A stretch of DNA of 64,000 nt, taken from contig NC_134440.1 of the NCBI RefSeq assembly GCF_030867145.1, positions 3,596,001-3,660,000 on the forward strand, in the 5' to 3' direction. Shown here one piece after another: positions 42,585-55,500 of the stretch. The translations under genes were made by a program, and so were the position numbers. Within the stretch, counting starts at the first letter, position 1; the number at the start of each line of letters is the position of its first letter. Source of the DNA: Opisthocomus hoazin. Taxonomy: Eukaryota; Chordata; Aves; Opisthocomiformes; Opisthocomidae. The notes beneath the pieces were generated by a model. The model did not search any database. It saw only the letters and a program-made list of their open reading frames with translations, and was not told where the DNA came from.

Positions 42585-43055
42585 TCTGACCAGAACTGGT
42601 GTTTTCGATGTGAGAAACATACAAGGGGGGTTATTAATCAGAGCTTTTCACCACCGCCTCCTGGCACCATCCAGCGCAGAGTGACACGGGCAAGTCTCGT
42701 ACTCGCAAAGAAACAGTCCTGTAGCTTTTTCTTCCCGACGCCTTTCAGGATTGCAAGCTCTCAAGGACCAACCGTGCTGCTGCGTGCTTGAAAGACTTCA
42801 TCAAATCAGGGGAAGGACAGACTCCCCGGGCTGGACAACTTACCTCAAGGTACAAGGAAAGAACCTAACAGATAAAAGAAACACACATACATAATAGATG
42901 ATGGCCAGATAAAACCCCCAAATACTCTTCCGAATAAAACGACACAAACATCCAAGATATGCAGCTGAGGTCTAAGAGCATGACCCCAGATACCACCTGT
43001 TCCCACGCCAAAAACCAGCCACGCAGGCCAGGGCAGCGGATGCACAGCCCAGGGG

Positions 43056-43459
43056 CTGAGGCTGAGGGAGCTGGGCTTGTTCAGCCTGGAGAAGAGAAGG
43101 CTGAGAGGGGACCTTAGAAATGCCTCTAAATATCTGCAGGGGGCGGGTCAGGAGGACGGGGCCAGACTCTTTCCAGTGGTGCCCAGTGACAGGACAAGGG
43201 GCAACGGGCACAAACTGAAGCAGAGGAAGCTCCAGCTGAACATGAGGAAGAACTTCTTCCCTCTGAGGGTGACGGAGCCCTGGCCCAGGCTGCCCAGGGA
43301 GGCTGTGGAGTCTCCTTCTCTGGAGATATTCCAGCCCCGCCTGGACGCGGTGCTGTGCAGCCTGCTCTGGGTGACCCTGCTTGGGCAGGGGGTTGGGCTG
43401 CGTGACCCACAGAGGTCCCTCCCAACCCCCAACATTCTGTGATTCTGTGATTCTGTAAT
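43056..43459 (+). mobile_element. CR1 LINE, 5'-truncated
   Basis: Plus sense, from GAGGCTGAGGGAGCTGGGCT to the tail CATTCTGTGATTCTGTGATT. About 400 bp. Confidence 0.94.
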
Positions 43460-43539
43460 TACCACCCTACAAAAAGTCAGCTTCAAAAACGACTTCTTCC
43501 GGCGATTGCTAAAGACGACCAGGAGTCAGAGTTAAACTC

Positions 43540-43545
43540 TTTATT
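43540..43545 (-). terminator. PGPEP1: Candidate distal polyadenylation signal of PGPEP1
   Basis: AATAAA on the minus strand, with a second one at 43624-43629. They would end a 3' UTR of about 6 kb. I know of no exon in between, and long 3' UTRs are known for mammalian PGPEP1. A shorter 3' UTR using a nearer signal is possible. Confidence 0.35.
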
Positions 43546-46500
43546 TACTTTGAAACATGGGTTTAAATTTTCAGTTACAAAGTCCAGTCTAGCCATAGCA
43601 AGCTGAAGGTATGTTAACGGTTCTTTATTACACAGCCCTTTCGTGACACGCTAGATTGTTTGGTTTTACAAGGCACTGCAAGAACACACTGAGAAAAACA
43701 GAAGCCCCAACAGATGGAGAATCGTAGCTCCAAGAGTCCTGGTAAGCATGAGACTGGCAACACCTGAGATACCCAGACAGACAACGGCTTGTTCCACCAC
43801 CGCTAACGAACGGGGACGCGAGAGGCTGCGGGGTGCTGTAACGCGCGCGACCGAATCCGAACAAAACACCTCACCTCAACGAGGAGACAGAGCGACCTTC
43901 ATGCATTTGGCCAACCTAACCAAGAGTGACAAGGGAGCAGCAAACGCTCCGTTTTCTCCTGAGTCAGGTCCGAGCGCGTGTCGGAAAACCTCGAGAACTC
44001 CACTCAGCGCAGTTTCTGAAGAGCACCCTTGGGTCAAGGGGACGGTGAACAAGTTCAGCAGTTTCTCCCAGCGCTGAAAGCCCAGTCTCTCCACCCACCT
44101 CACCTGTCCCCATCGCCACCACTCTGCTTTCCAAAAGTGAGCCCAGCACAGGACAAGGCACTCCCTGTTTAATCAAAGTAAACATTTGCGATTTAAGAAG
44201 CTGGTGCAATAGAAAACCTGAACGTGTAGTTAAGTAGCACAGAGTTTCATTTAAGGGCAGTGTATAGTTTCATTTCCTATATTTAATTCCTATCTACGGG
44301 GAGGCATTTTCTTCTCTACTTTGTCTTAAAAAAGACTGAGCAGAAGCGGATCTCAGGTTTCAATTAATACGATGAAGAATTAACGATATCCTCAGCTTTG
44401 GAGGTTTGGCAGAATATCACTTTCATCACATAAGACACTAATCAGACATGAATACAAGTTTTTATAAGAAAAAGTGCACTTTATACCGCAAAACATTAGG
44501 GATTCTGGTGCGAAAACAACAAATCCAGCTACGTCAAGATGTATCCTCACGGTATCAACTAGGGGTATTTTATCCAAGCCAACAAATCTGAATGAAAGCC
44601 TTCGCAACTCTGAAATCTCTCTCATTAAAATATTATCGGATAGCATATTAAAGTAAGCAAAGGAGACCACAGGAAGGAAGTTACTTTGTGAAAGTACGAA
44701 TTAATTGCCGACAATTTTAGTATCTGCACTGCGGGATGAAATCTGAAAATCTTAATTAAAAAACCCACACAAGTGTACTTTCTACGTCTAAACATACCGG
44801 TTTCCAGCCAGCTTTCAAACACTGCCACTCCCTTGTAAAGCAGCTTAGTGTCCGAGCATCAGCTGCCAGGTTCGAGGGTTAGAAATACACGACAGGTTAA
44901 AAAGGATGCACGAGTCACAACAAGTTAAACCGTGTCATACCACGGTCAGACCACAACTGCGGCTTCAGCCTAGCGCTAGCTCTCGTGTTAGCGGGGAGCT
45001 ACCGACTCCACTCACTGGCATGGGTTTCCCAGTTTTGGATTGAAGAAGCTCCTCCTACTGCAATTCCTTTTATGCGTCTCATAAGAAAGCGGTCAACGAA
45101 TCCTGCACTCGGTCAAATGAAGATTATTTGAGGAACAGAAGAACCTTTTTTTAGCCTTTTCATGAACACAAGTAACAACACTGGGAGTCTGCGCTGCCCA
45201 TTTGCGTGTCTGCAGGCCTGGAAGCTCTTGGGCTCTTATTCCAGGCATGGCATTGCGTGACAGTGGCCCGGAATAACGCACTTTGGCAGCTGGCTGAGGC
45301 ACGGAAAGGTTAAATATTGCCCGCACAACTGGCAGAACAGCGAGGGACACACCGGAGATTGAACGCTACATCTAAGCGTGACTGTCTGGGGAGGTAAATA
45401 CAAACGGTACGGTTTCCTACCTGACGTACGATCAGTACAAACCCTATGGAGACAAAGACAAGCTGGCACTTTAGATCAGAGCCCCGGCACAAGAAGTCTG
45501 CTTTCCTGCTGCGGGCAGCACCCAACGCATCGGGCTACACTTTACTACACGATGCTGCGTGCAAATGCCTTCTTGATTTCTGCAAGGAGTCAGCCGGGAA
45601 GCATTCATCTCAAATTTACGCTCGATGCCTCACCTTCGAATTTCCCCTCCTCTTCGGGGTGAAAGCAGAGCAGCCGTTTAGTTTTCACGAAGCCTGAAAC
45701 GTTTGAACGCCCTCAGTCAGGTCCCTCCTGGAAGGACTCTTGCAGCTCAGCGGTTCTCGGCTGCAGTCTCACGTCACAACCACACTCCACACCTCTGACC
45801 ATCTTCATGACCTTTTCATCCTTTCCCACTACCATCACGTTTAGGAAGCAATCAGGTTGGGGAACACTCCAGGTAAGCGTGAACTGCTCCGTACGATCTT
45901 ACCGATTTCGACACCCTTTCCAAAAGCTGCCAAAAAAGTACAAACAGCTTCTGGACAACGGCGTTTACCTTCAACCGACATCAGAGAATATCTCAAGCTC
46001 GAAGAGCCCCATAAGGATCATCAAGTCCCCCACGAGTCTTTAAGGTAAAGAAACTTTCAAGTTCACCGTTTCTTTTTGTCGTGTTTTATAAAGCAGATCA
46101 CCATGTTTGAGTCAAAGGAAATATCTCCTGACATTACAGTCACCAAATTACGAAGGAGTTCAGGAGTATCTGGAGTTCCTCAAAACCCTCCGCAGCACTT
46201 CACAACAGAAACAATTCAACTGTCGCCAACAAACTTCACCAACACGTTGGCCAGTTCCTGCTCCAAGCTGTTGGCGAGCAGACAAAAGGACATCAGACCC
46301 GACACAGTGGAACCTCCCCAATTCTCTCTTCCGCACAAAATCTTCTCACCTCCGTTTCTCAGTGAAGCGCATCCCCAGAGACAATTTTGCAGTCACGGGA
46401 TTCTAAAGCTTTACCAGCTTTTACGTTTTACAAATTGCAGGCACAGCAATTAACACTGAACCTGAACTTCCTACACCTACTCACTAGCAAGGAATTATCT

Positions 46501-49500
46501 ATGGTTGGCAACAGGTCTCCCAGTCAGTGCAAATGAGCGAATTCTATTTACGGATGATCTGGAAGAGACAGCATCACACAAAACATCAGCTCTTCGAAGC
46601 TCTGCGTCAGTCTGATGTCATATTTCAAAGGAAAATATGCACCTATGGGAAAGGCATTATGAGTTAATGAGTTTAACAAAAAGCTTTTCAAAAAACCAAA
46701 AGTATTTAATTTAGGTCAGATTAAATAAAATTAGTTTAATGCCATTTTTTTAAAGTTTCACTATACAAAAAGTCTCTACCACCAAGACACCTTTTACAAA
46801 TACAATCTCTGAGGACTAATTCTCAAAAACCCCAAAAGATTATAAAATAAATTATGTTTTCTAAGAAACCGATCACATGGAAGCTTCACAAAAACAGATG
46901 ATGAGGAAACGCACAGCTCGAAGCGACACTCAAAGCATAGTATTTCCAAAAATGAGATTTTTAACAGCGACATGTAGGAGGTCAACCGCTGCAGTCTTTA
47001 GACGAACAGCAGTCACAGAAACCGGCTCAGGATTTTCCCCTGGAACAGCAGAGCGGACCCAAGAAAGAATACCTCCCGGTGTCGGACCGGACGCACTCCC
47101 CAGGCTGCATAACCCAAGGTGGGAAGCCGCCCTCCCCACGCAGCCGCCACAGTCTGCCTTCGCCAAGGGTGAATGTGGAGCCACTGCTCCTCACCCACGG
47201 CCCGGGGGGATCTCCAAGGCTGCCCACTCGGACGCTCCGGGGAGGCACGAACGTCGGGCAGACACGGACGGACAGGGCACACCTTGTTTACCCTCACCAG
47301 AGCCCCAGCAGTGACCTGCCTCCAAACCTTCCCCGCAGCCCTCCAAGCGCGGCGTCCACGGGCACTGCTGGTCCCACCAGCCCTTCCTACGGCCACTTCG
47401 ATTCCACGCTCTTTTTTCTGTTATCGCCTCACTACACTGTTAATCTTCCGCTCCCATTTTATTCACAACTACATTACAAGTAAATTAAATAGCATCACTG
47501 AAAATTACCTAAATCAATTGCAAAACTTAGCAGAATACGTGAATTACTCCTCTTTCAAAAGTTTAGCAGCTAAGATACACCAAAGACAAAAACTTCTTAC
47601 CAGAGAAAGGAATCAACCTACAAGATAAGCAGCTCAACTATTCGCAAAAATGCGTCAGACCACAAATATTTAAACAAAATATTAAATACAATAAATTACT
47701 AATCAGAAAGTCTGCCTGCCTGCTGACAATCTGACAAGTGCTACTTCGTTTCCAAATGCAAAAGAGAACACTTACTTCGAAGGCAAACTCGTTTGATCAG
47801 GAAAGCCTGTATAGTAAATACAGCGGTAATTTCCTCGGTAAACCAGAAGTCTATGCAAAAATCTTCACACAGAGGTCCCCTTAGCAAAGTTACTACAGCT
47901 GCAGAAGTCCTTGTCCTCTCTCCAGGGTTACAAGGAGAAGTGGCAGTTCCTTTGTCACTAGACTTCTACCGGGAAACAGCACGTTAATGACAGCTCTCAC
48001 TGAGAGATACTATAGCAGAATCATTCATAATTAGAAAAATTAAAATAATGGTATTCTAAAACATTTCAAAATGTTGTTTTATATATATATATATATATTT
48101 GTAAAAGTATTAGAAGCAAATCACAGACCTCTTCATTTAAATGGCTCCTCAATGAGACCCACCGGCCATCAACTACCAGTTTCATGTCTGTTCCCACTGT
48201 ACCATCTTCTGCCTCCATCGGTCACTGGAGCCTCGTCATCCGGAAGCAAACCCGCACGCACGGCTACCAGCGACCACTTTTAACGTCCTGCTTAGAACCT
48301 GCACGTGCACTTCCCCAAAATTACTTACTGGGAAAGTTCACACAAGAAGCAGCACTTCATACCCTCCCATTGGGAGGGGGACACTAATAAACTGCCCAGA
48401 ATACTCATTCTAAGGAAAATTCCTAGTTTTCAAATAATCACCTCTGGTTTACAGACAGTGGGAATAAGTTTAAGATTTTAGACTCGATTTGGCAGAATGT
48501 CTCTGAATCGGCACGTTCACATATTTATGCCCATAATAAATCAAGGTGGCAACTTAGAATTTAAGTTAAAACATCACTCTTCACCTAATCTTTAATGAGA
48601 ACGAAAATTTATAACTAAGGAAGTTATAAATTACTCAACCTTCACCTTAAAAATAACAGCTAGCACCAAGAGTCTAGGAAAAAGATCTCCCGCGGAGAAT
48701 GTGGCCTTTAGCAAAGCTCTTTAACCGCTAATGATTTGCTGTATACACACACGAAACAACGTCTTTTGTACAGGAGGTATATGGTTGACTTGAGTGAGGA
48801 AGGTGGCATCGAGAGCAGAATAAAAAAAGACATTTGGAAATATTTGGTGCCCGTTAGGCTCATACTGTGTACAAAAATAAAAGCTATCTCTTGCTCCACA
48901 ACAAGAACTCAAAACGCATCCCTTCCATCTGCAGCTGTCAGATATCCAATACACCACAGAGGACCCTACAAACACTGGGACAATGTGGGGTGAGAAATCC
49001 GTGCCTAAAATATTTTACCATTTCAGCAAAGCAATTTCGAAGACCCCTCGTCTGCACCAAGCGATGTTTTACAACAGGCAAAGCCACGCTGTTCCAACTC
49101 TTTTACACTACAACCTATCCTTTGGGCCAAAGAGGAAAAAACCAAAACTAAGTGAAAGCAAACCTTTCATCTTAAGAACTAGTCGTTAGAAGACTGGGTT
49201 ATCAATTCCCTGCACCTGAACGCCAAGTCCAGATGAGGAACTTTCCATCTGCGCTGTAGCAGACGGGTCAGTAGCTGTCACCTGGCTTACGGATAAGCTC
49301 TGGATAAAGCACAGCACACACACACTTCAGTCACTTCAGAAATTAGTAGCTGCAGGTGTTTTAAAGAAGAGATTTCGAATCCTTTGTTGCCTAGGCTGAA
49401 ATGCACACATTTGACAAAAACAGTCGATTTCTAGAAGTGGAATTTTCCTTTCTGAAGTCTCCAGTTCTGGGTCTGTAGGTTTCAGACCGTTTCCCCCAGT

Positions 49501-49558
49501 ACTTCAGTAGCAGGGGGGAATTTTGGAAGTGCAATACTAGGATAGCTTCTGCCCACTT
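43546..49558 (-). other. Probable PGPEP1 3' UTR / downstream DNA
   Basis: AT-richer than the left half of the window, no exon seen on either strand, no clear young repeats. A worn CR1-like tail may lie at about 45,980-46,035 (GGATCATCAAGTCC), and a short TA run at about 48,080-48,099. Whether it is all one UTR is inference. Confidence 0.4.
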
Positions 49559-52500
49559 TCAGTGTTCATGCTGACAATTGATTTTGTCTTCAGAATGCTC
49601 CAAAACATCCAGCATTTCTTCTATTATAGCCTGCAGTGCCCGACCCAGCTGTTCTGCGGTATACGGTTTTCCCAGCGGAGGCACATGAACAAAAGCCGAC
49701 CTCCCGCGGCTCTGGTATAAGGAAGTGTAGTAAGTGAAGTCACAGAGGTATCTGAAACACAAGAACAGAACTTATTTAGCAACCAGTGACAAATACAGCG
49801 CGCAGACTGTAGGACGGGACGAACTGCCTTCTGCTCGGTCAGCATTGCAGCAACCTCCCGCGATAACGAGCGGAACACAAGGCAGGTGCGAGCCTGCGCG
49901 ACTGCTTTAATCAAACCTGCAACAACGAAACGTAAAGATCTCTCTGGTTTCCCCCGATGACTGGGTGACCACTGGAAAATAGCTGGTATTGTCAGCCCCG
50001 GGAGCGGTGAAAAGCGTGTGAATTGTACGGGTCTCATGAGTTGAGCACGAAGGGAACTCGTGCTGCAGGACGAGATTATTTTCCCCAGCGATCATCCCAT
50101 ACCTGCCGGCATCCTTCGATATAGTGACCGTGACGTCCAGCCCCAGCGCTGAGACTCTCTTGCAAACCGTGTCCATGTCAATAACGGAATCGATGCACTC
50201 CGGGCCACCTTCTACGCAGCACTGAGAGCCCGGGCAGAAACGGCAGTTGTCCAAGCCTTTATAGCCTACGTTATGGCCACACTTCTCCAGAGTCACGGTC
50301 GTAGCCATACCCGAAACACCAACATGAACCACCAACTACAAGAGAAAAGAAATGAGTTAGATCAACCAAAAGACGGAAAATCAACAGCCCACTATTCCCA
50401 GTTAAAGACTGATGGAGTTGCTACAGGAGCTCTTGCCTGAATATCACAGTAACAAGTCATTTTCTCAATGAACTCGTGGGTCCAGTACAGAACAAGTCTT
50501 GTTTCACCGCCTCCTGGCCTGCATTGTAGTTTACTCGGGGTAAAAACGAACACTGGCACCTCCACAGCCGAGCCCACCGCCGGAGCGGCCCAGGTGGCAC
50601 AGACTAACTGTGAGCTGTCTAGACAGCCCTTTGCGGCGGCCTCTTCACACCGACTGCTCCCGTTAATTGGAGCACGCTATTCTGAGCAATAAAATTCTAC
50701 AAATTCACACGTTCTCAGGACAAAAGAGGAAAAGATCTAGCAAGGGACTACCAGTCTGAACATATATTAAAAATGGGACTTCACATTATGCCCGTTGCTG
50801 TAAGCACGACAGGTATCAACCATTTGCTGTGCCTTTTCTCCTCCTCCCTTTACTCACTCACTTGTGGACTGTGTTTTTTCCATAAGGCAGGAATGAGTCT
50901 TTGCACTGTCTGGTACTCAACTGGGACTTCATAGACGTGCAGGTCCACGTCATCTCGCAGTCCTAGCTTCTCCAACTCCTAAGAACATCAGGAAATAAAC
51001 AAACCCAAGATGGTCAGACACAAGCTCAGCAGAGGATATACTTCTGCAGAGTTTATTAGTGGAGCGAGTCTGCTGTGAGGGACTAACATCAGCTTACACC
51101 ATGGCTGTATAACCTTGTAAACAGCACCGTGGAAAAAAAAAAAAAAAAAAGACCAGAATAGGGAACAACAAAGGCATCTCTCCACCTGTGTTAACAGTCT
51201 TCAGCCACAGGACCGTTTGCTTTGCTCTGATGTGTGTATAACAAAGAAATCAACGTTTAACTGACAATAGTTATCAACAACACCCACGCTCAAAAGAAAG
51301 GCTGGCTGCCATTAGTTCTGTAGCCATATTCACTTCTTGAAAGAACTAGATATTGTAGAGAAAGTAGAACTGGGAGGATTATATTTATCGTTTAATTTGT
51401 CCTCTCTCAGGATCGCTGGTCTGGAGAGCAAATTCACATCTGTCTGCAGATAGACAAGCAAGAGGTAGGTGACAGTACCAGCAGGCTGCGGTTCTGGGTC
51501 TGCGAGTCTCCACAAATATCAGCAAACACTCCTCCGATCAGAAACTGGAGCACCATCGGCGCACCCTCCTCAACATATTTGTTTTACTTTTGTTTTGGCG
51601 GGATCTGGAATACAGCACTCCCAAAATGTAAAATGGGTTCCCACCGCTACCTTTACCTATACCTAATATACTGTACTTCATTTTGCAACATGAGCTGTTA
51701 CCATTGTAGCGATTCAACAAATGCAGTAAATTGTTTCTCCTTCTATAACCTTAACTAAAGCCATGCCTGGAAAACATCCCAAACATCCAGGCAATAAACG
51801 TAGCCAATTTCCTTTAAACCTTTTAAAACACAATGTGTCAGTTAAACACCTTGCAAGGACTTTGTTAAAACCAGAGGGAAGAGGAAAGATCTCTTTTTTT
51901 CTTCCCCAGTATACCTGACTGGAAAGCACACTGTTTCATCCCAACACTGCGAGTTCCCTCCCAGTACAGCCCTGGACACTTCTCCCTTGCTCTTCTTTGG
52001 TCTCCATCTCCACATGCTCCAGTCTCACCAGTAAGGCTTCAGTTCGAGGCTCATTTGGTACTTCAGAATTTACCAGTCTAGCCCAGAACAGGACTTCATC
52101 AGAACTGAAACCTTCCAGAGCCATCAAACCCAAACTTTCAAGAAATCAAGGAAAAGATACCTCTGAAAAAAAACTTCCTAGACAAAATCATCAGCTGAGC
52201 TCAAACCCTGGAGCCTTGTGAAAGTCTGTGAGGCACTTTTCCAGCGGCTGAAGCGACTTCAGCTATCATGTTCAATGAGTTCCACCAGCATCTAGCCCGG
52301 ATCAAGCTCCCCTCTGATAAACACAACATTTTTTGGCACTCTGAAAAACTTTACAGCTGCTTTTCAAGACCGGTAAGTGACCGCACATGCCATAAGGCCA
52401 ACAGCCCTTGTCACAGTCCTCCCATCCCTCCGTCTCTGCTGGAAAGAAGCTGCGAGCGCATCCTTCTCTGCAGGCAGAAGGAGCCGTGCGCTCTTGCATC

Positions 52501-55500
52501 CCTGTCCCTGTATTTCAGCTAGAAGAATCAACTCCAGCTTGTCACAAGTTAACACACAGCCGAAGCTTGTCGCCTGGTGCTGCTCCTCTCCTCCGAGATA
52601 CATGTCAGTTGACAAACGCAAGCTTACTCGTGCCAAAAGCCTGAAATGATTACTTGTTCCAACATCAAAGGGGCCGCGTGCATAGCAAGAAAATAACCTG
52701 CGACTCTCGCGTCCATGTACCAGCGCAGCCGTTCGCATGGATCTGAGGTAGAAACAGCATCGTAAGAAGCCATCAAACTATCAAAAGACATTTTAAAATA
52801 TTTTTGAATTATTAAGTTATCTCTATTTCAGGTTTGGAGTCAGTGATCGGAGCCAAGAGCTGCTCTTTCAGGTAATTGTTACGCTTTATTTTCCTGTGCA
52901 CAGAGATTATACTTGCAAACTGCAGGCTAAGAAGCGCAGATTAGCTGTTCTCAATGAAGCTCACTCAATTTCAGATCTTGTATTTCCCTAGGTTTAAAAT
53001 TCTTTCAAATTAAAGACAGCTGAAACGAGAAGAGAAGTTGAGGTTCTTGGACTCCCCCATTACACTCGTCCCTCCTCTATATAAACGTGAGCAGTACCTC
53101 AGCACCCTTTTTCTGTAGTTATCAGTGCGAGTCGTTTCTTTACTGAGGAAAAAAAAAAAACCCTTTCACGCTCGTACGGACAGACCACAGACAGTAGAAC
53201 AGGATTTAAGGTAACCAAAACACGCAGCAAAGGCAAGAGTAAGACTTTCACGGACCAGCAGATATGAGCAACAACAATGATAAATCACTTGCTCTGGCTC
53301 TGAGGGCAAGTCTGATATTAAAGCCTCGCTGTATTGATCAGCGTCTGGCGCACACAGACGTTCATTACCAGAGATGGATGCTAAGTGATCTTTCATCACA
53401 TCTTCTTTACATAAATCTGCCTTCAAAACGTTCGCTGGTTTATGTGGTGCACTAATAAAGTAAGTAGTTTACGAATGAAGAGTATCCAAACACAAGTCAG
53501 TCTCTTTAGGAAGCTCTCCAGAGCGTTAATTGGTGGCAATTCATCGTTGCTTCTCTAAAGAGCATGAAACAGCTCCTACAGATGAATCTGATCACAGAAA
53601 GTTTTACCAGCTGCACAGAACGAGCGTGCGCAGCGAGCAAGAAACCTCGGGCCGTGTGAGCCGCCCCATGGCAGTGACAGCTACCTTCTCCAAACGCAGG
53701 CACGTTAAACCTTAGCTTTACAAATTCACAACTTTCTTTTAACCAAACACCGCGTTCGCCTGCTTCCATTCAGTGATAAAGATGTACGCTGGCCCCCAGA
53801 CAACTTATTACCCACAGCCTTGTATACCTGACAAACACAGAAAAACGAACGTGTCTGACCGATTCCCTGACCCCTCAACAATGGTCGCCTTTGTGAGCCT
53901 TTAATATCCTTATCAGGTCTGTCTAGACACCCTGACAGCAATTGTCCTTCATAATGTCAAAGCGCACTCTGACCTCGCTGCTCCTCCTCCTCCGGCTCAG
54001 CCAGAAGCACTGCGGGGGGATGAAGGCAGGAGCCCATCAGCTTCACCGTCCACGGGGCACACCTGGGTCTGCACCTAACTCAGGGCAGGGAGAGCCAGAC
54101 AACGCGCTGGACAAAAAGCCCGTTTCAGTGACGACTTCTTGAAAGGGAGGTCTCTCCAAGCAGAAAGTGCAGCTGAAAAAATTCCTCACATGAAATATTA
54201 AAACATGGAAGAGCAAATCCACATGAACACAGGATATTTTTACTCTAAGCCTCGAGAAAGAAAGCAGAAAGAAGTTTACTCTTCACTCTGAATTTACAGG
54301 AAATCTCTCCTCCATGCATAAAAATCTCCAAACATTTAATCTCCGCAGTGTTAGAGTGCTACTGCCACTATTTAAGATACTAGCTTGTAAGTCATTTAGC
54401 TTTCAAAAACACATAACTATACTAGAAATTCACTGCAGTCAGAGGGAAAAGACACACCGTATCCGTGTTCTATATAAAAAGCCAAATAAAACCAAAGAGA
54501 GGACTGGAAAGCAAAGCGGAGAATTTTATCCTCGGGATGCAGGATAATAAAAGATGTAATAAACCAGAACTAGCTTAGCCCTAAAGCTAGGAAGGATTTA
54601 CCAAGATTGTTTAATTGATTTTTCTTCTATTAAAATGCAGATCACACCGTCTGGGATTCAGAAACTCAGACACGCCTTTGTGTCCACTCAGCTCCATGAA
54701 GTCCCCTGTCTGAAACTCGCACAATGCCCAACTTGCATGTGCTCAAAGACATGCTGTTCCTTTTTGTCTGGGCCTCTCGGGGCTGAGACGGGGGACGGAA
54801 AGGCAAATCCTCCCCACTGCCTGAAAGTTTATGTTTTCAGCTGGAAGCTAGCGCGAGGTATTGAACAGGACTCGGAGGAAGACGGGTTCCGACGCAGCAG
54901 ACCGCGCACCGCCAACTGTAGTTTTAGACTCTCCAAACACCCCCAAGCCCATAAAACGGATTTAGATGAAGCAATCGCGTGCATTTTATCAGCCACACAG
55001 CTGAGCGGCCATCAGTGCCTCGCGCTGGAGGAACGACACGCCGTTCCTCTTTACAGGAATTCTGCGCTAGGTTTGTTTTTGTAAGCAACATCAGAACGCC
55101 CACCGCTCTTCCTGTCCCAGAAGCACAAAGTGGTTTTGTCCATCTCCTCTAGAATAAAAGCAGCTTGTTTACAATGACTGACATTACACGAGTAAGAACA
55201 AACCAAATCAATTCGCCTCGCTGCTGAATTTCGGTAACGTGCAATTTTATTCCCCCCCCTCCCCAGCTCGTATTTTTCCCCAAACTTAAACCGAGCAAAC
55301 CCTAACTCAAATATATTCATTTCCAAAAGGTTCCTGGAGGCAAAGGTTTCGACTTCTCATAGCAGCCAACACATTAGACATCTGGACATTAGTTGACTGT
55401 AATTGATTAGAGTTTGTGATTTAATTTAAAAGCATTCTGAAGAAGATATTAATCTCAGAGCTCTGAAGGGAAGAGAGATGTGTTGGGGAGAAAAATAGAT

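Larger units (their letters stand above)
34654..43530. other. Intergenic between the PDE4C-like fragment and PGPEP1
   Basis: No host exon recognised. Holds CR1 pieces at 35.2, 37.2, 38.7, 41.5 and 43.1 kb, a poly-A run at 42,565, and otherwise unique DNA that becomes less GC-rich to the right. Confidence 0.55.
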
